From the NCBI GenBank assembly GCA_021201735.1, contig JAJQEJ010000034.1, positions 1 through 64,000 on the forward strand: DNA of 64,000 nt. The letters are read 5' to 3'. The notes beneath the pieces were generated by a model. The model searched no databases and was not told where the DNA came from. It was given only the letters and a program-made list of their open reading frames with translations. Made by a program: the position numbers and the translations under genes. Source of the stretch: Oscillospiraceae bacterium. GTDB lineage: Bacteria > Bacillota > Clostridia > Oscillospirales > Oscillospiraceae. This document shows positions 50,921 through 60,479 of the stretch, piece by piece; position 1 is the stretch's first letter, and each line of letters starts with the position of its first letter.

Positions 50921-51948
50921 TGCCTCTCAGACTGTTCAATTTCCCTGCGGCGCAGCTGCCCGCAGGACGCATCAATATCTCTGCCCAGCTTGCGGCGCAC
51001 GGTTACGGTAACCCCGTGCCCTTCCAAGCGCTTTTGAAACTGTGCCACGCGGCGGCTCGGCACAAGCGGACTCTCCTCTACCTCGTTGAGCGGGATCAAA
51101 TTGACGTGCCCGGGCGTACCCTTCAGCAAACGCGCGAGCAGATCCGCCTGCCAGTCGTGGTCGTTGACCTCGTCAATCATCGCGTACTCATAGGATATCC
51201 GTCTGCCGGTCACCGCGAAATAGTTGCGGCAGGATTCCATCAGCCGCGCCACGCCGACGCCGCGGTTTACCGGCATCAGCCTGCTCCTCGTCTCGTCGTC
51301 CGGCGCGTGAAGCGACACCGACAATGTTAATTGTAACTTATACTGTGCCAGTTTGTCAATTTGTTCTGTGAGCCCGCATGTGGAAAGGGAGATATGGCGC
51401 ATGCCGATGTGCATCCCCTCCGGCCTGTTGATCAGCTCCAGAAACCGCAGGACGTGCTCGAAATTGTCGAGCGGCTCTCCGATTCCCATGAGTACAATGT
51501 TCGACACCTCCGCCCCGGCGTCCAGCGCGGTATAGCGCACCTGGTCGACCATCTCCCCCGCTGTGAGATCCCGCACCTTTCCGCCGAGCGTGGAAGCACA
51601 GAGGGCACAGCCCATGCGGCAGCCAACCTGTGAGGAGATACATACAGTATTCCCATGCTGGTACTGCATCCAAACCGATTCAATGCAGTTGCCGTCCGCG
51701 AGCCGCCACAGATATTTCGCCGTTCCATCCAGCGCGGACACCTGCTTACGTGCAATCTCCGGTACATCGTATATGCAGTTCCGGCGCAGCGTCTCGCGCA
51801 GTGCCTTCGGAAGATTGCTCATCTCCTCAATGGAGGGAATGCCGCCCTGTACCCAGCGAAAGCACTGCTTTGCACGAAAGGACGGCTCGCCCAGCGTCTG
51901 AAAAAACGCCGCCATCTCCTCCGGATTCATGGATTTTAAATCGGTCAT
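50917..51948 (-). CDS. rlmN: Dual-specificity rRNA/tRNA methyltransferase RlmN
   Basis: Radical SAM enzyme that makes 2-methyladenosine at A2503 of 23S rRNA and A37 of some tRNAs. It has 343 residues. The cluster motif CRMGCALC (CxxxCxxC) follows SSQVG. GIGEPLDN and ISLSTCGL are further family marks, and the C-terminal catalytic cysteine is in DIDASCGQLR. RlmN, not Cfr, is indicated by the core-gene context next to rsmB. It overlaps both neighbours by four bases. Confidence 0.95.
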   Translation of the reverse strand: MTDLKSMNPEEMAAFFQTLGEPSFRAKQCFRWVQGGIPSIEEMSNLPKALRETLRRNCIYDVPEIARKQVSALDGTAKYLWRLADGNCIESVWMQYQHGNTVCISSQVGCRMGCALCASTLGGKVRDLTAGEMVDQVRYTALDAGAEVSNIVLMGIGEPLDNFEHVLRFLELINRPEGMHIGMRHISLSTCGLTEQIDKLAQYKLQLTLSVSLHAPDDETRSRLMPVNRGVGVARLMESCRNYFAVTGRRISYEYAMIDEVNDHDWQADLLARLLKGTPGHVNLIPLNEVEESPLVPSRRVAQFQKRLEGHGVTVTVRRKLGRDIDASCGQLRRREIEQSERQ

Positions 51949-53276
51949 CGGCTTCCCCTTCCGGTTTTGCGGCGCAATTTTGCAAAAAAGAACCCGTCCG
52001 TACCGTGGATATGCGGCCAGAGGGTCAGCATGCCCGACTCCTGCGCGCCGACCGGCGCGGGGAGCGTAAAACCCTCCGCGCTGAAATTTGGATTCTCCGC
52101 GAGAAATGCCTGCACCACGTCTTCATTCTCGCGCGGAAGCAGCGTACAGGTCGCATACAGCAGCACCCCGCCGGGTTTGACGTAGCGCGCGACGTTTTGC
52201 AGAATCGCGGACTGCACGGCCGGCAAATGTTCCAACGGCTCCGGCTGCTTATAGCGGATATCCGGCTTTTTCCGGATAATGCCGAGCCCCGAACAGGGCA
52301 CATCCACAATCACAAGATCAAACGCATCTTCCAGCGCGGGATAAAACTCTTTTGCACTGCGCAGTTCCGCGCGAATCGCCGAAAGCCCCAGCCGCTGGGT
52401 GCCCGCCGCAATCAGCGTCAGCTTATGCGGATGAATGTCGCAGGAGAGAATTTCTCCCTGATCCCGCATTGCGATTGCAGCGGCAAAGGACTTCCCTCCA
52501 GGTGCGGCGCAGGCGTCCAGCACACGTATGCCGGGTTCTGCACCCGCTGCGCATACCGCAAGGCGCGCCGCCGCGTCCTGCACATAAAAGTCCCCGGACT
52601 GGAACGCGGGCAAGCGCTCAATGTTCCCCGTGTCCGACAGGAGCAGACAGTCGCGCAGCCACGGATGGGCCGTTACGGTCACGCCGCCGGCACGCAGCTG
52701 TTCGGTCAGCTGTTCCGCGCCAATTTTGCAGGTGTTGACCTGCACCGTCATCGGCGGCGGCGTGTTATTTGCCGCCATCAGGCGCGCCGCTTCCTCCGTC
52801 CCCAAAAGCTGGGCAAAGGTATCCGCAAGCCACGTTGGATGGCTGTAGCGTATCGCGGGGTCAGACGGCACCGACGGCTCCGCCTCCGCCGATATTTTGC
52901 GCAGCACGGCGTTCACCAGCCCCGCCGCGCGCGGGTTTCTCGCGTACTTGCGCGCAAGCTTCACGGACTCATTGACCGCCGCGCTGCTCGGCACGCGGGT
53001 GAGAAAGTGCATCTGATAGATGCCGATGCGCAGGCTCTGCAGCACCCTGTCCTCCAGCTTGTCCGGCGGGACGGAGGATATGCGCGCGATATGCCAGTCC
53101 AGCAGCAGCTTATGCTGCAGCACGCCGTAGCAGAGCTGGGTGCAGAGCGCGGCGTCGCGCGGCTCCAATTCGGCATCCCGCAGAGCGTGCTTTAAAAAGC
53201 CGTCCGACCAGGCCCCCTGCTTTTCACACGCGGAGAGCGCCAAAAGCGCAAGCTCGCGCGCCGATTGTTCCGCCAT
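51945..53276 (-). CDS. rsmB: 16S rRNA cytosine-967 methyltransferase RsmB
   Basis: SAM-dependent m5C methyltransferase of 443 residues. An N-terminal NusB-like helical domain covers about 1-140. The catalytic domain has SAM motif DACAAPGGKS, VDVPCSGLGIIRKKPDIRY with the first catalytic Cys, and LLYATCTLLPRENE with the second. It lies 12 bases after fmt, giving the def-fmt-rsmB order common in bacteria. Confidence 0.96.
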   Translation of the reverse strand: MAEQSARELALLALSACEKQGAWSDGFLKHALRDAELEPRDAALCTQLCYGVLQHKLLLDWHIARISSVPPDKLEDRVLQSLRIGIYQMHFLTRVPSSAAVNESVKLARKYARNPRAAGLVNAVLRKISAEAEPSVPSDPAIRYSHPTWLADTFAQLLGTEEAARLMAANNTPPPMTVQVNTCKIGAEQLTEQLRAGGVTVTAHPWLRDCLLLSDTGNIERLPAFQSGDFYVQDAAARLAVCAAGAEPGIRVLDACAAPGGKSFAAAIAMRDQGEILSCDIHPHKLTLIAAGTQRLGLSAIRAELRSAKEFYPALEDAFDLVIVDVPCSGLGIIRKKPDIRYKQPEPLEHLPAVQSAILQNVARYVKPGGVLLYATCTLLPRENEDVVQAFLAENPNFSAEGFTLPAPVGAQESGMLTLWPHIHGTDGFFFAKLRRKTGRGSR

Positions 53277-53288
53277 ATCCTTCCCCTT

Positions 53289-54215
53289 CTATCCCGTCTG
53301 GATGGGATGCCCGCGTAAGTAGTCCGCCGCCGCCATCCGCTTGCCGCCGCCCGGCTGCAGCTCCGTGATACGCAGCACCGACCCGCCGCCGCAGGAAAGC
53401 GCAATGCCGCGCTTGTCGGCATGCAGAATGGTACCCGGCGACTTCCCACTCCGTTCCCCCTCCACGCGGGAGGCAAAGAGCTTCATCGGTGCGCCGGAAA
53501 TCACATCCGTCGTCGCGGCGGGCCAAGGAAGCAGGCCCCGTATCTGACAGTGAATTTCCTTTGCGCTTTTGTTCCAGTCCACAGGCGAAAGTTCTTTGGA
53601 AAGCATAGGCGCAAGGGTGCGTTCATCGTGCGCCTGCGCTTTGTGCACGGCGGTGCCCTCCGCAATCTGCGCCACCGCTTTTTTTAGCAGCGCTCCACCC
53701 ATGACAGCAAGCCGTGTGTACAGTTCACCCGCATTTTCCTCCGCACCGATGGGTGTCTCCTCCTGCAATATAATGTCCCCCGCGTCGAGCTCCTCCGCCA
53801 TGTCCATAATGGTCACCCCTGTGGTCTCGTCCCCGTTCAGAATCGCCCAGTTGATGGGGGCGGCCCCCCGGTATTTCGGCAGGAGGGACGAGTGGACGTT
53901 GATGCAGCCATAGTGTGGGTACTCCAGTATTTCCAGCGGCAAGATGCGCCCGTATGCTGCCACCACGATCAGCTCCGGCTCCAGCGTCTTGACAATGTTG
54001 AGCGCCGTGCCGTCGCGGAGTTTTTCCGGCTGGTAGACGGGGATGCCAAAGCGCTCGGCGCACACCTTCACGGGGGTGGGCAGGTACTTCATCCCCCGAT
54101 TTTTCGGCTTATCCGGCTGAGAAAAGACGCCGCAGACGGTATGCTCCGACGCCGTTGCAAGCGCCTCCAGACTGGGAACGGCAAAGTCCGGGGTGCCCAT
54201 GAATAAGATTCTCAC
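53289..54215 (-). CDS. fmt: Methionyl-tRNA formyltransferase
   Basis: Formylates initiator Met-tRNA with 10-formyl-tetrahydrofolate. The start is GTG at 54215 (VRILFMGTPDFAVPSLEAL), behind GGGGTGAGGG; the longer frame reads into def. The catalytic region has INVHSSLLPKYRGAAPINWA with SLLP, and DAGDIILQE. The C-terminal domain binds tRNA. It has 308 residues and lies four bases after def. Confidence 0.96.
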   Translation of the reverse strand: MRILFMGTPDFAVPSLEALATASEHTVCGVFSQPDKPKNRGMKYLPTPVKVCAERFGIPVYQPEKLRDGTALNIVKTLEPELIVVAAYGRILPLEILEYPHYGCINVHSSLLPKYRGAAPINWAILNGDETTGVTIMDMAEELDAGDIILQEETPIGAEENAGELYTRLAVMGGALLKKAVAQIAEGTAVHKAQAHDERTLAPMLSKELSPVDWNKSAKEIHCQIRGLLPWPAATTDVISGAPMKLFASRVEGERSGKSPGTILHADKRGIALSCGGGSVLRITELQPGGGKRMAAADYLRGHPIQTG

Positions 54216-54219
54216 ACCC

Positions 54220-54747
54220 TCACCCCTTCGTCTGTCGCACCTTTTCCGGTTTTTCCTTTTTCTTTTCTTCCTCGAGCTGTTTGTCCACTTCCTCGCTGGT
54301 GTAGAGCTTGTCTGTATGCGCGGTAAAGAGCACGCCGTCCAGATGCTCGATTTCATGGCAGAAGCAGCGGGCGGTCATCCCCTCGCGCTCCAGCTCAAAC
54401 GCGTTGCCGTGCCTGTCCTGCGCACGGATTTTCACGTGCATTGGGCGCTTTACGACGCCCCACAGGCCGGGGACGCTCAGGCAGCCTTCATACCCCGATT
54501 GCTCACCGTCCATCTCCAGCACAACCGGGTTAATCAGCTCAAGATACGTCTCATCGTCGTCCAGCACAAGGGCGACCCGGCGCAGGATTCCAATCTGGGG
54601 GGCCGCAAGCCCCGCGCCGTTTGCGTCGGTCAGCGTCTGCTTCAAATCGCCCAGCAGATCAAAGAGGCGGTCGTTAAAATTCGTGATGGGATGACATTTT
54701 TTGGACAGCTCCGGCGCGTCCTGGGTGAGGATGGTACGAATAGACAT
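54220..54747 (-). CDS. def: Peptide deformylase
   Basis: Removes the formyl group from new proteins. Motif I is GAGLAAPQIG, motif II is EGCLSVPG with the metal-binding Cys, and motif III is CHEIEHLDG, where the usual HExDH appears as HEIEH; both metal-ligand histidines and the catalytic Glu are kept. It has 175 residues, including a lysine/glutamate-rich tail not needed for catalysis. The ATG at 54747 is preceded by GGAAAGGA. Confidence 0.95.
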   Translation of the reverse strand: MSIRTILTQDAPELSKKCHPITNFNDRLFDLLGDLKQTLTDANGAGLAAPQIGILRRVALVLDDDETYLELINPVVLEMDGEQSGYEGCLSVPGLWGVVKRPMHVKIRAQDRHGNAFELEREGMTARCFCHEIEHLDGVLFTAHTDKLYTSEEVDKQLEEEKKKEKPEKVRQTKG

Positions 54748-54781
54748 AGTGGTATATTTTCCTTTCCTGTAGCGTCCGCTT

Positions 54782-57256
54782 TTATCCATCAAGCGGATTT
54801 TTGTCCGCAAACAGCGTAACCCCTTTATTCTCTTTATCCGCCTGCGCGCAGCGCAGAAGGTGGGCGAGCAGATTGCGTACCTGTTTTGTATTATTGCAGC
54901 GCAGCGTGAGGCGGTAGCGGTATCTATCGTTGATCTTGGCGATACCGGCGGGCGCGGGGCCCAGAATTTGCATGGTGATATCGCAGTATGCGTCCTCGGC
55001 GCACCACGTCTCAAGCGTGCGGCGCACACGGGCGCAGGCCCGCAGCGCTGCCGTCTCCTCGGCAGCCGACGCGGTGATGATGAAGAGATCCTGAAACGGC
55101 GGCACGCCGCGCAGGCGGCGCGCGGTAATTTCTTCCTCATAAAAAGCGTCGTATTCCTGTGCCGCGGCGCAGGTGATGACGTCGTTATCCGGCGTAAAGG
55201 TCTGAATCACCGCCCGCCCGCGCTTTGCGCCCCGCCCCGCCCTGCCGACCACCTGCGTGAGCAGGGAAAACGTGCGCTCCGCCGCGCGGTAATCGTCCAC
55301 ATAGAGTGACGCGTCGGCGGAGATCACCCCGACCAGCGTCACATTTTCAAAATCCAGCCCTTTGGCCACCATCTGTGTCCCGACCAGAATGGGTATCTTC
55401 TCCTTGCGAAACCGGGCGAACATCTTCTCGTGCGTCTGGGTCGCGGAGATGATGTCGGCGTCCATGCGCATGATTTCCGTATCCGGAAAGACCTCCGTAA
55501 GCTCTGTCACGAGGCGCTGCGTGCCGACGCCGATATAATCCAGAATGCCGCCGCACGTGGGACAGACGTGCGGTGCCGTCTCCGAATGGCCGCAGTAGTG
55601 GCACATCAGGCGGTGGTTGGCGGAATGATAGGTGAGATACACGGAACAGCGGGGACAGGAGGGCACCGTGCCGCACTCCCCGCATGTCACCATCCGGTTC
55701 GCGCCCCGCCGGTTGAGAAAGAGGATGCTCTGCTCCCCCACGTCCAGATTCTCCTGGAGCGCCCGCCGCAGCGGCACGCTCAGGCAGGTGCCGTTCCCCG
55801 CGCGCAGCTCCTGCCGCATATCCGCAAGCAGGACGGCGGGCAGTGCCTGTCGGTTGTACCGCGTCTTGAGCGTGAGCAGGCGGTAGTGTCCTTCCCGCGC
55901 CTCGTACATCGTCTCGACCGACGGCGTGGCGGATCCGAGCAGCAATAGCCCCCCACTCTGCGTACAGCGGTATTTCGCCACCTCCCGCGCGTGGTAGCGC
56001 GGGGTCTGCTCCGATTTATAGGCCGCCTCCTGCTCCTCGTCCAAAATAATAAGACCGACATTTTTGAGCGGCGCGAACACCGCCGAGCGGGTTCCGATGA
56101 CCACCCGTGCCTTGCCGTCGCGCGCGCGCTTCCACTCATCGTAGCGCTTCCCTCCCGCGAGGCTGCTGTGGAGCACCGCGACATCGCGCCCGAAATGGGC
56201 GACAAACAGCTGCAAAAGCTGCGGAGTGAGCGATATTTCCGGCACCATCACAATGGCTGTCTTATTCTGTGCAAGGACGTGGGAAATGAGCCGGATGTAG
56301 ACCTGCGTTTTCCCACTGCCTGTCACGCCATAGAGGAGCACTGCGTTTGGCTGTCCCTCTTCTGTCAGCGCTACGAGCGCGGAGAAGGCGGCCTCCTGCT
56401 CTTCATTGAGCTGTGGTAATGGCGCGGGCGACGGTGGCAGCTTGGTCACCGCACTGCGCAGGACCTCCTGCCGCGTCAGGGCCAGAATTCCTTTTTTCTC
56501 CATCGCGCGCAGGGTCGCCTGTGTCGCACCGGTGAAATAGCAGAGCTCCTTGGCTGATACCCCGCCGACCGCGCACAAGGTCTTTATCACACTATACTGT
56601 AGCGGCGCGGCGCGGCGTCTCCGCTCGGCGGTATGCATCGCCTCCTCCGGCGGAAGAAGCAGGGTGGCAAACTGCTCTGTCTTATCCTTAATCTCGCGGT
56701 GCATCTGCACCTCGCGCGTCAGGACGCCTTTCTCCACCAGACGCTTGAGCGAGGTCGCGACCTCTCTCCCGGCGAACGCGTTGTGGATGGTCTTCTCCTC
56801 CGCCTCACCGCCGCAAGCATAGAGCATGTCTAAGATTTTAACTTCTTTCCCCGCGCGTCCGGCGGCTGCATACGCCTGCTCCCTGTCTACCCCATCGGCC
56901 ACACGGTAGCGCTCCTGAATGGAAAAGTGCAGGCCGGTCGGGAGCATCGCGCGCGCCGCCTCATAGACGGTGCAAAAATACTGTTCCCGCATCCAGAGGG
57001 CAAGCTTTTGCGCCCCCTCATCCAAAACAGGGGCGTCATCCAGCACCGCGACCACCGACTTGAGCCGTACCGGTTTTTCCGGCCCCTGCTCCGTGACGGC
57101 AAGCACCAGCCCCTCCGTGCGCCGGTTGCCCGCACCAAAGGGGACGAGCACCCGCATACCCGCTTGTAATACCGGTATGAACGCGGCAGGGATCAGGTAG
57201 TCGTACGGCTTATCAATGGCAAAGGTCGCGGCGCCCAGCGCCACTTTCGCAATCAT
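54782..57256 (-). CDS. priA: Primosomal protein N' (replication restart helicase PriA)
   Basis: DEAH-type 3'-5' helicase that reloads the replisome at stalled forks. It has 824 residues. An N-terminal DNA-binding domain is followed by a winged helix. The helicase core has Walker A YGVTGSGKTQVY and Walker B LDEEQEAAYKSEQTPRYHAR. A zinc-binding insertion carries eight cysteines (CGECGTVPSCPRCSVYL, CHYCG, CPTCGG). Helicase motifs V-VI follow (GTQMVAKGLDFENV, QVVGRAGRG). It sits between rpoZ and def, the common order in Firmicutes. Confidence 0.96.
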   Translation of the reverse strand: MIAKVALGAATFAIDKPYDYLIPAAFIPVLQAGMRVLVPFGAGNRRTEGLVLAVTEQGPEKPVRLKSVVAVLDDAPVLDEGAQKLALWMREQYFCTVYEAARAMLPTGLHFSIQERYRVADGVDREQAYAAAGRAGKEVKILDMLYACGGEAEEKTIHNAFAGREVATSLKRLVEKGVLTREVQMHREIKDKTEQFATLLLPPEEAMHTAERRRRAAPLQYSVIKTLCAVGGVSAKELCYFTGATQATLRAMEKKGILALTRQEVLRSAVTKLPPSPAPLPQLNEEQEAAFSALVALTEEGQPNAVLLYGVTGSGKTQVYIRLISHVLAQNKTAIVMVPEISLTPQLLQLFVAHFGRDVAVLHSSLAGGKRYDEWKRARDGKARVVIGTRSAVFAPLKNVGLIILDEEQEAAYKSEQTPRYHAREVAKYRCTQSGGLLLLGSATPSVETMYEAREGHYRLLTLKTRYNRQALPAVLLADMRQELRAGNGTCLSVPLRRALQENLDVGEQSILFLNRRGANRMVTCGECGTVPSCPRCSVYLTYHSANHRLMCHYCGHSETAPHVCPTCGGILDYIGVGTQRLVTELTEVFPDTEIMRMDADIISATQTHEKMFARFRKEKIPILVGTQMVAKGLDFENVTLVGVISADASLYVDDYRAAERTFSLLTQVVGRAGRGAKRGRAVIQTFTPDNDVITCAAAQEYDAFYEEEITARRLRGVPPFQDLFIITASAAEETAALRACARVRRTLETWCAEDAYCDITMQILGPAPAGIAKINDRYRYRLTLRCNNTKQVRNLLAHLLRCAQADKENKGVTLFADKNPLDG

Positions 57257-57286
57257 GGGCTTTTCCTTCCTCCCGCACGCCTTGCA

Positions 57287-57332
57287 AAACCGCTGATTTC
57301 ATCCGCTTGCATACAGACAAAATCAGCGGTTT
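57287..57332 (-). terminator. Hairpin between rpoZ and priA
   Basis: A 13-pair perfect stem (57287-57299 with 57320-57332) and a 20-base loop. Only TTTT follows in the transcribed direction, so termination is probably partial, leaving priA and later genes at reduced level. Confidence 0.55.
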
Positions 57333-57342
57333 CCCATGCGTA

Positions 57343-57549
57343 CTACTCCTCTTCCTGCGGTATGCAAACGCCTTTCGCCACTTCCTCAATGGCGAGCGAG
57401 ACAGGTTTTACATCGGCGGGATACAATTCGTCCTTCATCTCATTTGCAATCTGTCTTGCGCGGTGCGCGACCACATTCACAAGCATATAACGGCTTGGAA
57501 TCCTCTCCAGTAAATCATCCATCGGCGGATAGAGCATCATAACAATCAA
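57343..57549 (-). CDS. rpoZ: RNA polymerase omega subunit
   Basis: Protein of 68 residues. The omega signature is visible in MLYPPMDDLLERIPSRYMLV and VAHRARQIANE, with an acidic tail. It aids folding of the beta' subunit. It overlaps gmk by four bases; the yicC-remA-gmk-rpoZ-priA order is conserved across Firmicutes. Confidence 0.95.
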   Translation of the reverse strand: MIVMMLYPPMDDLLERIPSRYMLVNVVAHRARQIANEMKDELYPADVKPVSLAIEEVAKGVCIPQEEE

Positions 57550-58151
57550 ACTCCTTCAATCAGATTCAGTCTGTTTTTTGTGCGGCATGCCTCCGCGGTG
57601 AGAATCGCCTCAAGCTCAAGCGCGGCGGCGGACACCTTATCGTTCACCACAAGGTAGTCGTAGTGTGGGATCTCTCTGTACTCCTCCCGCGCGGTCTGTA
57701 GGCGGGACGCAATGACGTCATCCTCATCTGAATTGCGGTTTTTCAGGCGGCGCGACAGTTCTTCAAAGGAAGGCGGGATAATAAAAATCAGTACGGCTTC
57801 CGGGCACTTTGTTTTGACTGCCGCCGCGCCTTTTACCTCGATGTCGAGCAGCACGTCAATGCCCTCGTCCAGCTTTTCGTTGATCACTTTGAGGGAGGTG
57901 CCGTAATAATTATTGACATATTCCGCGTACTCTAACAGCTCATTTCCTGCGATCATCCCCTCAAAGTGTTCCCGCGTCACAAAGCTGTAGTTCACGCCGT
58001 CCGCCTCGCCGGTGCGCGGCGTGCGCGTGGTAAATGACACGGAAAAATGGATGTCGTCGCGCAAGCTGAGCAGCTCCGCAATCACAGTGCTTTTCCCGAC
58101 ACCAGAGGGGCCGGAGAGGACAATCAGCTGTCCCCGCTGTTTCTTCTTCAC
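57546..58151 (-). CDS. gmk: Guanylate kinase
   Basis: Phosphorylates GMP to GDP. It has 201 residues. The P-loop is [13 protein letters not shown]. The GMP-binding segment is [22 protein letters not shown], and [15 protein letters not shown] contains the conserved lid-adjacent residues. It overlaps remA and rpoZ by four bases each. Confidence 0.97.
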   Translation of the reverse strand: MKKKQRGQLIVLSGPSGVGKSTVIAELLSLRDDIHFSVSFTTRTPRTGEADGVNYSFVTREHFEGMIAGNELLEYAEYVNNYYGTSLKVINEKLDEGIDVLLDIEVKGAAAVKTKCPEAVLIFIIPPSFEELSRRLKNRNSDEDDVIASRLQTAREEYREIPHYDYLVVNDKVSAAALELEAILTAEACRTKNRLNLIEGV

Positions 58152-58417
58152 GGCTCTTCCTCCTCCTCGGCACGCTCTCCTCCCTTGCCGCTCAGGCGGC
58201 TTGCCACCGTCTCCGGCTGGAGGGCGGAGAGAATGATGTGATTGCTGTCCATCATCAAAACAGCGCGGGTGCGCCGCCCGTAGGTCGCGTCAATGAGGCT
58301 CCCGCTGTCGCGCGCTTCCTGCACCATACGCTTGATGGGGGCGGATTCCGGGCTGACAATCGCAATCACGCGGCCTGCGGAGACAATATTGCCAAATCCA
58401 ATATTAATCAGCTTCAA
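58148..58417 (-). CDS. remA: RemA-type DUF370 DNA-binding regulator
   Basis: Protein of 89 residues of the extracellular matrix regulator family. It has [20 protein letters not shown], an [20 protein letters not shown] helix-turn segment and [19 protein letters not shown]. RemA assembles into DNA-wrapping rings and activates matrix genes in Bacillus. The start is TTG at 58417 behind AGGGGG. It lies between yicC and gmk as in Bacillus. Confidence 0.92.
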   Translation of the reverse strand: MKLINIGFGNIVSAGRVIAIVSPESAPIKRMVQEARDSGSLIDATYGRRTRAVLMMDSNHIILSALQPETVASRLSGKGGERAEEEEEP

Positions 58418-58428
58418 GAAATCGCCCC

Positions 58429-59307
58429 CTACTCTATGTTTTGAATCTGTTCTCGGATTTTTTCAATCTCCGCCTTCATATCGACCACCAGGCGGGTGGT
58501 CTCGATATCATTGCTCTTGGAACCGATGGTATTGACCTCGCGGTTAAACTCCTGAATCAGAAAGTCGAGCTTCCGCCCCACCGCGCCGTCCGTCTCCAGT
58601 AGCTCACACAGCTGTGCGAGGTGGCTGTGCAGGCGTACCGTCTCTTCATCCGTCGCCGCTTTGTCGGCAAAAATCGCGGCCTCGGTCACGATCCGGCTCT
58701 CGTCAATCTGCTCATGCTGGAGCAGCTCGCACAGCTTCGCCTCCAGCCGCGCACGATAATCCGCAACAACGCCGGGCGCGCGCGCCTCCACCAGCGCCAG
58801 CATTCCCGCAAGCGTCTCCGCGTGTTCCAGCACATCCTGCGCAAGCCGTGCCCCCTCCGCCGCGCGCATCGCGTTAAAATCTGTGAGTGCAGTACGCAGG
58901 GCAGTTAGAATATAGGGCTGCATCTGCTTTGCGTCGTCCTGCAGCGGTTCCGGCACAATCACATTTGGAAACCGCGTGAGGAGGGACAGGGTAATATCGT
59001 CCCGAAACTCGTACATCTCTCGCAGCTGGGACAAGGCCTGCACGTAGCTCTCCGCAAGCGGGCGGTTGACGGATACCGCTGCTGCTCCGTCCCCGCCGCC
59101 GCCCATGGTGACGATGACCTCCACCTTGCCGCGTGAGACGTTTTCTTGCACCTCGTTTTTAATGGCATCCTCCGCGTAGAGGTACAGCCGGGGCAGCTTG
59201 ACCGCGCAATCCAGATAGCGGTTGTTGACGGCGCGCACCTCCACAGTGACCGTGCGCCCCTCCGGTGTGGAATCTCCTCTGCCGTAGCCCGTCATGCTCT
59301 TGACCAA
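58429..59307 (-). CDS. YicC/YloC family endoribonuclease
   Basis: Protein of 292 residues. An N-terminal YicC domain begins [10 protein letters not shown] and contains [15 protein letters not shown]-terminal DUF1732 domain contains [20 protein letters not shown]. YicC proteins are endoribonucleases, in E. coli tied to small-RNA turnover. The start is taken as TTG at 59307, seven bases after GGGAGG, and not the ATG within that purine tract. A promoter lies 29 bases upstream. Confidence 0.93.
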   Translation of the reverse strand: MVKSMTGYGRGDSTPEGRTVTVEVRAVNNRYLDCAVKLPRLYLYAEDAIKNEVQENVSRGKVEVIVTMGGGGDGAAAVSVNRPLAESYVQALSQLREMYEFRDDITLSLLTRFPNVIVPEPLQDDAKQMQPYILTALRTALTDFNAMRAAEGARLAQDVLEHAETLAGMLALVEARAPGVVADYRARLEAKLCELLQHEQIDESRIVTEAAIFADKAATDEETVRLHSHLAQLCELLETDGAVGRKLDFLIQEFNREVNTIGSKSNDIETTRLVVDMKAEIEKIREQIQNIE

Positions 59308-59335
59308 GCAAATGCCTCCCATTTCGTAATGCTAT

Positions 59336-59364
59336 ATTGTATCATATTATGTATGCCGATGCAA
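59336..59364 (-). promoter_or_regulatory. SigA-type promoter for yicC-remA-gmk-rpoZ
   Basis: Minus-strand TTGCAT (59364-59359) and TACAAT (59341-59336) with a 17-base spacer. It overlaps the last codons of the upstream membrane-protein gene and gives the downstream block its own start point. Confidence 0.78.
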
Positions 59365-59877
59365 TACTCGATCCACCCGAACGGCATAAAAAGTCATCAG
59401 CCTGGAAAAGCCGATATCGTAGATGAGAAACGCCAGGTTTCCGACAATGAGTAAAATTGGCAGCGCATCCAGCCGCGCGGGAAGAAACGGCAGAAGGATC
59501 GTGCGCAGCGCGAACCACAACAGGAGCAGCATGGCGTTAAAAAACGCAAACTTCAGCGGCCAGGCCGCGACGCGAAGATGCCGCTCAAAGAGGCTTTTTA
59601 ATATGGGATATAGCCCGAAAAACAGGATAAAAAGCAGCACACAGCCCTTTTCCGGCACAAGCAGCAGCCCCAACAGGCTCACAACAACATAGCCGCAGAG
59701 CCCGGCCATAAGACCCACCGAAACCACAATGCACCCCACAATCACGCCCGCAACCGCCACAAGCCCCGCCTGTGCCACGGGGGTAATCGCCGAGAAATAC
59801 AGCACCAGCAGGGAGAGCGCCGCAATGATGCCGGACGCCGCCACCGGAAAGGCTTTTGAACCAGCTTTTCTGCGCAT
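59347..59877 (-). CDS. Membrane protein of unknown function
   Basis: About 176 residues with five or six hydrophobic segments (for example AASGIIAALSLLVLYFSAI and FFNAMLLLLWFALRTILLPF). A short basic N-terminus (MRRKAGSK) suggests an inside start. I do not recognise a characterised family. The ATG at 59877 overlaps the stop of the J-domain gene (TGATG) and follows GGAGGG by eight bases. It is translationally coupled to the J-domain and DUF5685 genes. Confidence 0.75.
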   Translation of the reverse strand: MRRKAGSKAFPVAASGIIAALSLLVLYFSAITPVAQAGLVAVAGVIVGCIVVSVGLMAGLCGYVVVSLLGLLLVPEKGCVLLFILFFGLYPILKSLFERHLRVAAWPLKFAFFNAMLLLLWFALRTILLPFLPARLDALPILLIVGNLAFLIYDIGFSRLMTFYAVRVDRVLHRHT

Positions 59878-60479
59878 CACCCACACCCTCCGCACAGGCA
59901 ATTGAGGCACAGGCAGGCAGAGCAGCATTCGCAGGCACCCGCGCCCGAACCGTTGTAGCCATAAGGCTGATAGGCAGAGCCGCCGGACTGCATCATGAGC
60001 AGCGCCTGCCGGTATTCCGCGTTTCCCGGGTCCATAGAGCAGGCGGTCTGGTATTGCTGCATTGCTTCATCCAGCCAACCCTTGCGGTACGCAATGGCAC
60101 CGGACAGAAAGTGCCATTCGGCATCCTGCGTCGACACGGTGCGTAAAAGCTGCTCCGCGCGGGTCAGATCGCCAAAATTGACCGCCTGCCGCACTTGGGC
60201 GTATATGGTGCCGCCCCCGCTATGCGTATATTGGTGCTGGCTTCTCTGCCCCCCTGCGCCGTAGGACGCGCCGTAGCCGCCCCCGCTGGACGATCGCTGG
60301 CGGTTGATGGCCTCATATGCCTCATTGACTTCCTTCATCTTCTCCTCGGCGAGATCAGAAAGGGGATTGTTCTGGTAATTGTCCGGGTGATATTTGCGTG
60401 CCAGTTCCCGGTACGCGCGTTTAATCTCATCGTCGCTCGCGCCCGGGTCAACGCCAAGTACAGAATATGGATCGCTCAT
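59877..60479 (-). CDS. J-domain protein with cysteine-rich tail
   Basis: Protein of 200 residues. Residues 1-65 form a J domain with the HPD motif in [15 protein letters not shown], which stimulates Hsp70/DnaK. A Gly/Ser/Tyr-rich linker follows, then a helical TPR-like stretch (about 95-160), and finally a cysteine-dense end ([20 protein letters not shown]). It lacks the DnaJ zinc fingers and substrate domain, so it is a specialised co-chaperone. The tail suggests metal binding or membrane/thiol attachment. Confidence 0.88.
   Translation of the reverse strand: MSDPYSVLGVDPGASDDEIKRAYRELARKYHPDNYQNNPLSDLAEEKMKEVNEAYEAINRQRSSSGGGYGASYGAGGQRSQHQYTHSGGGTIYAQVRQAVNFGDLTRAEQLLRTVSTQDAEWHFLSGAIAYRKGWLDEAMQQYQTACSMDPGNAEYRQALLMMQSGGSAYQPYGYNGSGAGACECCSACLCLNCLCGGCG

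Noticed and set aside
51630-53195. Plus-strand open frame of 521 codons opposite rsmB/rlmN
   Set aside because: It is the complement of two well-supported methyltransferase genes. Its composition (arginine/histidine-rich, no motifs) is typical of a GC-driven shadow frame.
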